Positions 60,962 through 64,000 of a DNA stretch of 64,000 nt are shown piece by piece. The notes under the pieces are model-generated. The model was not told where the DNA came from and searched no databases. It worked only from the letters and a program-made list of their open reading frames with translations. The translations under genes and the position numbers were made by a program. Source of the DNA: Distichodus sexfasciatus (Eukaryota; Chordata; Actinopteri; Characiformes; Distichodontidae); contig JAVGVS010000108.1 of the NCBI GenBank assembly GCA_032718565.1, forward strand, positions 380,501 through 444,500, in the 5' to 3' direction. Numbering within the stretch: the first letter of the stretch is position 1; each line of letters starts with the position of its first letter.

Positions 60962-62955
60962 CGCGTGCTAATGGAAGCGCTGACAAAGAGACTGCGAGAA
61001 GCTGGACGGGTCTCTCAGTCGGAGGACAAAAGATCTCGAAGAAACTGCCACGGTTTTGCGTGGAGAGGGCACGTCTTCTTCTGATACGGCTGCAACAAAA
61101 GCTCTTCGGCGACTGGATGTGTGTGTGTGTGTGTGTGTTGAGGCCTGGGAGCCCGTGGGGTTAACTGCAGGCTGGGTGTTATACGCTGGATGACTTGGAT
61201 CAGAGCTTTACTAGAATGGCGTAGTGAAAGTGCTGTTTTATTTTTCACAAACTCACTCTCACTCCGTTTCTGCCTTTCTTTCTCCGGGCTTACATAAAGG
61301 CAGCATGGCTGTGGAGGCGGTTTACATAAGGGCTCCAGCGTAATGCTTCATCATAATGCTGCACAGAGCCTGACAAATCACACTCTACCCCCCCTTTCAT
61401 GAAAGACACCCCCCTTTCTCTCTCTCTCTCTCTTTTCTGTCAATTAGGGAGCCTGTGGAGGTTTTTCTGCATTATCCCAGAGATACACCCATGGCCCACT
61501 GTGTGAGTTCGACATTAGTGGCTCTGGCGCACTGGAGAACGACTCCTCTCGCGTCACAGGTCGCAATCGAGTCGGCAAAAAAGTATCCATTAAAAAACCT
61601 GCGAAACATGAAATGGAAATGTTATGCAAATGCTTCACACTTGCCTTCCAGTTCCGAATTTGCATTAGACATAGGGAAGGACTATGCTGTGTGTTTATTC
61701 ACTTTGGTGTTTGCTCCTAATCGTGCTGTGTTCAGGATCTACATTATTTTTACTGAATAATGAAATGTTGAAAAGAATGTTCTTTAATGGCAAAGAAAGT
61801 TTAAAGAAAGTGAAAAATGCTTTGACCTATTCATTAATCTCTTTATCATCTGTTTTCCATAATATTGTAAAAATCCAAAAAGTGATTCTGGTTGTCATGT
61901 CAAGTCTGGTAATATGTTTGGAAAGTGCAGTGTCACTTTTTCCTTTTAATCTGACTGTTTTATCGAAGGTCATCCTAACGTCCTTGCCTCCTTGATTCAG
62001 CAGCTGCTGTAACACCCAGTGCGTAGCAGCTGCCGCTGTGACAGGCACGAGCAGGAAAAAGAGTTGGAAACTTTCCTTCTTCCGCTTCCTCTCTGTGGTC
62101 CTGTGGCCTCTTCAAAAGCAAGAGTTTCTCCTTCCTGCTAAACAAGACCCCAGACGCACTGTTGAAACCATGAAGGGCTTTTGGCAGTAACAAGCCTCTT
62201 CTCTTTCTCTTTTTGTGAAGAGAGTCGGATATGTAACCGGTCGGATGTGAGAGCAGTGTTCCAGCAGGGCGCTGTGGTCGGTGGCGTCGGAGGTGCAGCG
62301 GTGCAGTGTTAGTGCTTTAAAGGTGAGGGGAGGTGAGGTGGCGGGAGTTGTGCAGTTGTTCCAGATTAGAGCTCTCGTGCAGGCTGAAGAGACGATTTAG
62401 TGCTGACACAAACAGTGGAGTAAAGTGCTTATCTGCCATGGAGGTGGCTGGGCTCCAGAGATTGCAGCGAGAGGCTTCCTGCGAATCCTCAGGCTTTGTC
62501 GTGGATTGAGAATCTTTAAGTGTGATCGGATGAGGCTTCGTGCAACACCAATATTGAGTGTTATTGTACTGAGGCATTTGTTTGCATTGCAATAATTGTA
62601 TTTCATGGCTACTGTGGACCATAACATGTGGGAATAATATTTTAGTAGCTTTTTGTGACTTGATATGAATAGAATAGCAGCCTACAATATTTTCATAATT
62701 CAATCGCTGGCTCCTGAATTAAGTGGAATTTAAATGGTATCGTAGCAGACTTTGTGATTTCATCAGACATTGCCACTGAATCCATACAATATTGTTTTTA
62801 TATGTAACTTGTGATTTACAAGTTTGAAATTTCTGCTTTAATTTAGTTATGGGGAAGTAACAGATACTAATTTAAGAGCATCACCCAGGACTATTAGTAG
62901 TAGGATAAATCAACATAATCTCTAGTAAAATTGTCATATTTAAGATGCATGTTCT

Positions 62956-63130
62956 TTGCAGCAGATGATTGCCTGGAGTCTGAGACCATTAGGCATCACC
63001 ACATGCTGGATGTCTTCCCGAGTGATGCTCTGCCAGGCCTGTAATGCAGCAATTTTCAGTTTGTTGCCTGTTTTGGAGGCTTTTGGCGTCGTCACGCTCA
63101 GTGGGGTTGAGATCAAGTGTCTAACCCCAG
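62956..63130 (-). pseudogene. Tc1/mariner transposase C-terminal remnant
   Basis: Read on the minus strand, the DNA encodes a DLNP-type motif and then, in another frame, NKLKIAALQAWQSITREDIQ followed by HVVMPNGLRLQAIIC. Both are recognisable as the end of a fish Tc1-like transposase (a DPDLNPIE region and a final helix). The change of frame between the two parts shows an indel, and the rest of the transposase is missing. It is a dead fragment. Confidence 0.75.
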
Positions 63131-63417
63131 GAACATCAGCTGGTCAATAACTTTTTAATTGCGCTTCTAAAATTCTATAACTGCTTTAGCAACATGTGTA
63201 TGTCCTTCTGCATAAAAGCATGGTTTATTAACCTGTCAGTTGCTCAAAATGGTCTTTGCATGCTTTTAAGATCCCGCTAGTTTGGAATAGAAAATGCTGG
63301 TTGATTTATTTGATAAAACCCTGTAGAGGAAAAACTCATTATATTATATAACCAGCTGTACAAACAAGTAATAAATTAAGGGACAAAACTTACTGTATAT
63401 AACATTATAGTTATATA

Positions 63418-63603
63418 AAGGGTGTTGGTGGCCTGGTGGTAGGACACTCGGCTCTGGACCAAGAGGTTGTGGGTTCAAATCCGACCACTAGGTCCCTGAG
63501 CAAGACCCTTAACCCTGTTGCTCTCAGGGGAACTTCCCCTGAAATTAGGAAATGTAAGTCGCTCTGGATAAGAGTGTCTGCTAGATGCTGTAAATGTAAG
63601 TTT
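63418..63603 (+). repeat. near full-length tRNA-derived SINE
   Basis: It has an A box (TGGCCTGGTGG, 63429-63439) and a perfect B box (GGTTCAAATCC, 63472-63482), spaced as in a pol III promoter. A body containing GAGCAAGACCCTTAACC follows. The tail CGCTCTGGATAAGAGTGTCT with GCTAGATGCTGTAAATGTAA is the hallmark ending of this teleost family. Older members lie at 13360, 14836 and 24728. Confidence 0.85.
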
Positions 63604-63892
63604 ATTTGTACATTTCCACACAATTATGTGTGCTCTATTTCACATAGATGTTGCATTAATCTACAAAGAGAAGCATCCAAATGGTACTGGGTTTACTTCT
63701 GGTCGTCTATGACCATTTTAATTTCCCATCAGACTTCCTTTATTGATTGCTCATGATGGTGGAGACTCTTTAAGAGAAGATATAAGATCCCAAGTCTCCT
63801 GTTCATCACTGTGGCAGCTGAATATCATTTGTTCTGTAAAACACCTCGAAGAGGAAAAACTCGTAATGCTAAATAGCCAGTGGAAATTGTTT

Positions 63893-63965
63893 TCAGCAGA
63901 TGATTTGCCTAAAGCCTGAAATCATTAGACATCACCACATGCTGCATGCCTTTCTGAGTGAAACC
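63893..63965 (-). pseudogene. second Tc1-like transposase remnant
   Basis: CAGCAGATGATTTGCCT and the CATTAGACATCACCACATGC phrase match the copy at 62956 base for base over long parts. It covers only the last codons of the transposase. The upstream GAGGAAAAACTCGTAATG (about 63850) resembles GAGGAAAAACTCATTATA (about 63325), which suggests that two related copies inserted or duplicated here. Confidence 0.55.
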
Positions 63966-64000
63966 TAGAACTTTTCATCTTTAAATGTTAGCAATGGGAG

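Larger units (their letters stand above)
57310..62940. other. intergenic region without a supported gene
   Basis: Open frames of up to about 157 codons occur on both strands, but none resembles a known family or has consistent splice borders. The region contains a transposon end, candidate CTCF-type motifs, an X-box-like palindrome at 60948 and CT/GT simple repeats. GC-richer patches near 57.95-58.2 and 60.8-61.2 kb may be regulatory. Confidence 0.5.

Overview
The window is nuclear DNA from a teleost fish. It is AT-rich and intron-rich. It carries intact vertebrate genes with fish-like protein sequences, fish-type tRNA-derived SINEs, hAT and Tc1 transposon remnants, and many simple repeats. 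Nothing bacterial, viral or CRISPR-like was seen. The species cannot be fixed from the sequence alone.

Layout, left to right. Positions 1-9.5 kb are mostly intergenic: a LINE 3' tail at the left edge, a GC-rich patch near 2.5-2.85 kb, and two 105-nt open blocks with splice-like borders that may be exons of an unidentified coiled-coil gene. A single-exon gene at 9897-11993 (+) encodes endosialin (cd248), a type I membrane C-type lectin/EGF protein with five EGF modules. A tRNA-Ser(GCT) gene lies at 14294-14375 (-), near SINEs. A complete seven-exon deoxycytidine kinase gene (dck) spans 16402-18969 (+). A CCAAT-rich promoter then drives ankhd1 (MASK1), whose 34 coding exons at 21540-47529 (+) keep frame throughout and give 2628 residues. 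They encode 15 ankyrin repeats, a coiled coil, 10 more ankyrin repeats, a KH domain and a long low-complexity tail. The three-exon 4E-BP gene eif4ebp3 (49791-53515, +) follows about 2.3 kb later. A two-coding-exon thymosin-beta gene (56279-57053, -) comes next. The last 6.5 kb hold no gene that I can support, only transposon remnants, a few candidate CTCF-type motifs and a SINE.

Working together: dck is the salvage enzyme for deoxynucleosides. ankhd1 is a scaffold and RNA-binding protein, and eif4ebp3 is an mTORC1-controlled translation repressor. The ankhd1-eif4ebp3 tandem matches the mammalian arrangement that yields a MASK-BP3 readthrough. The splice phases here would allow the same fusion, which would read the second eif4ebp3 exon in a different but fully open frame. 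That is the most interesting signal in the window. Exon borders were deduced by hand from reading frame, GT/AG signals and remembered family sequences; no transcript or database evidence was available.
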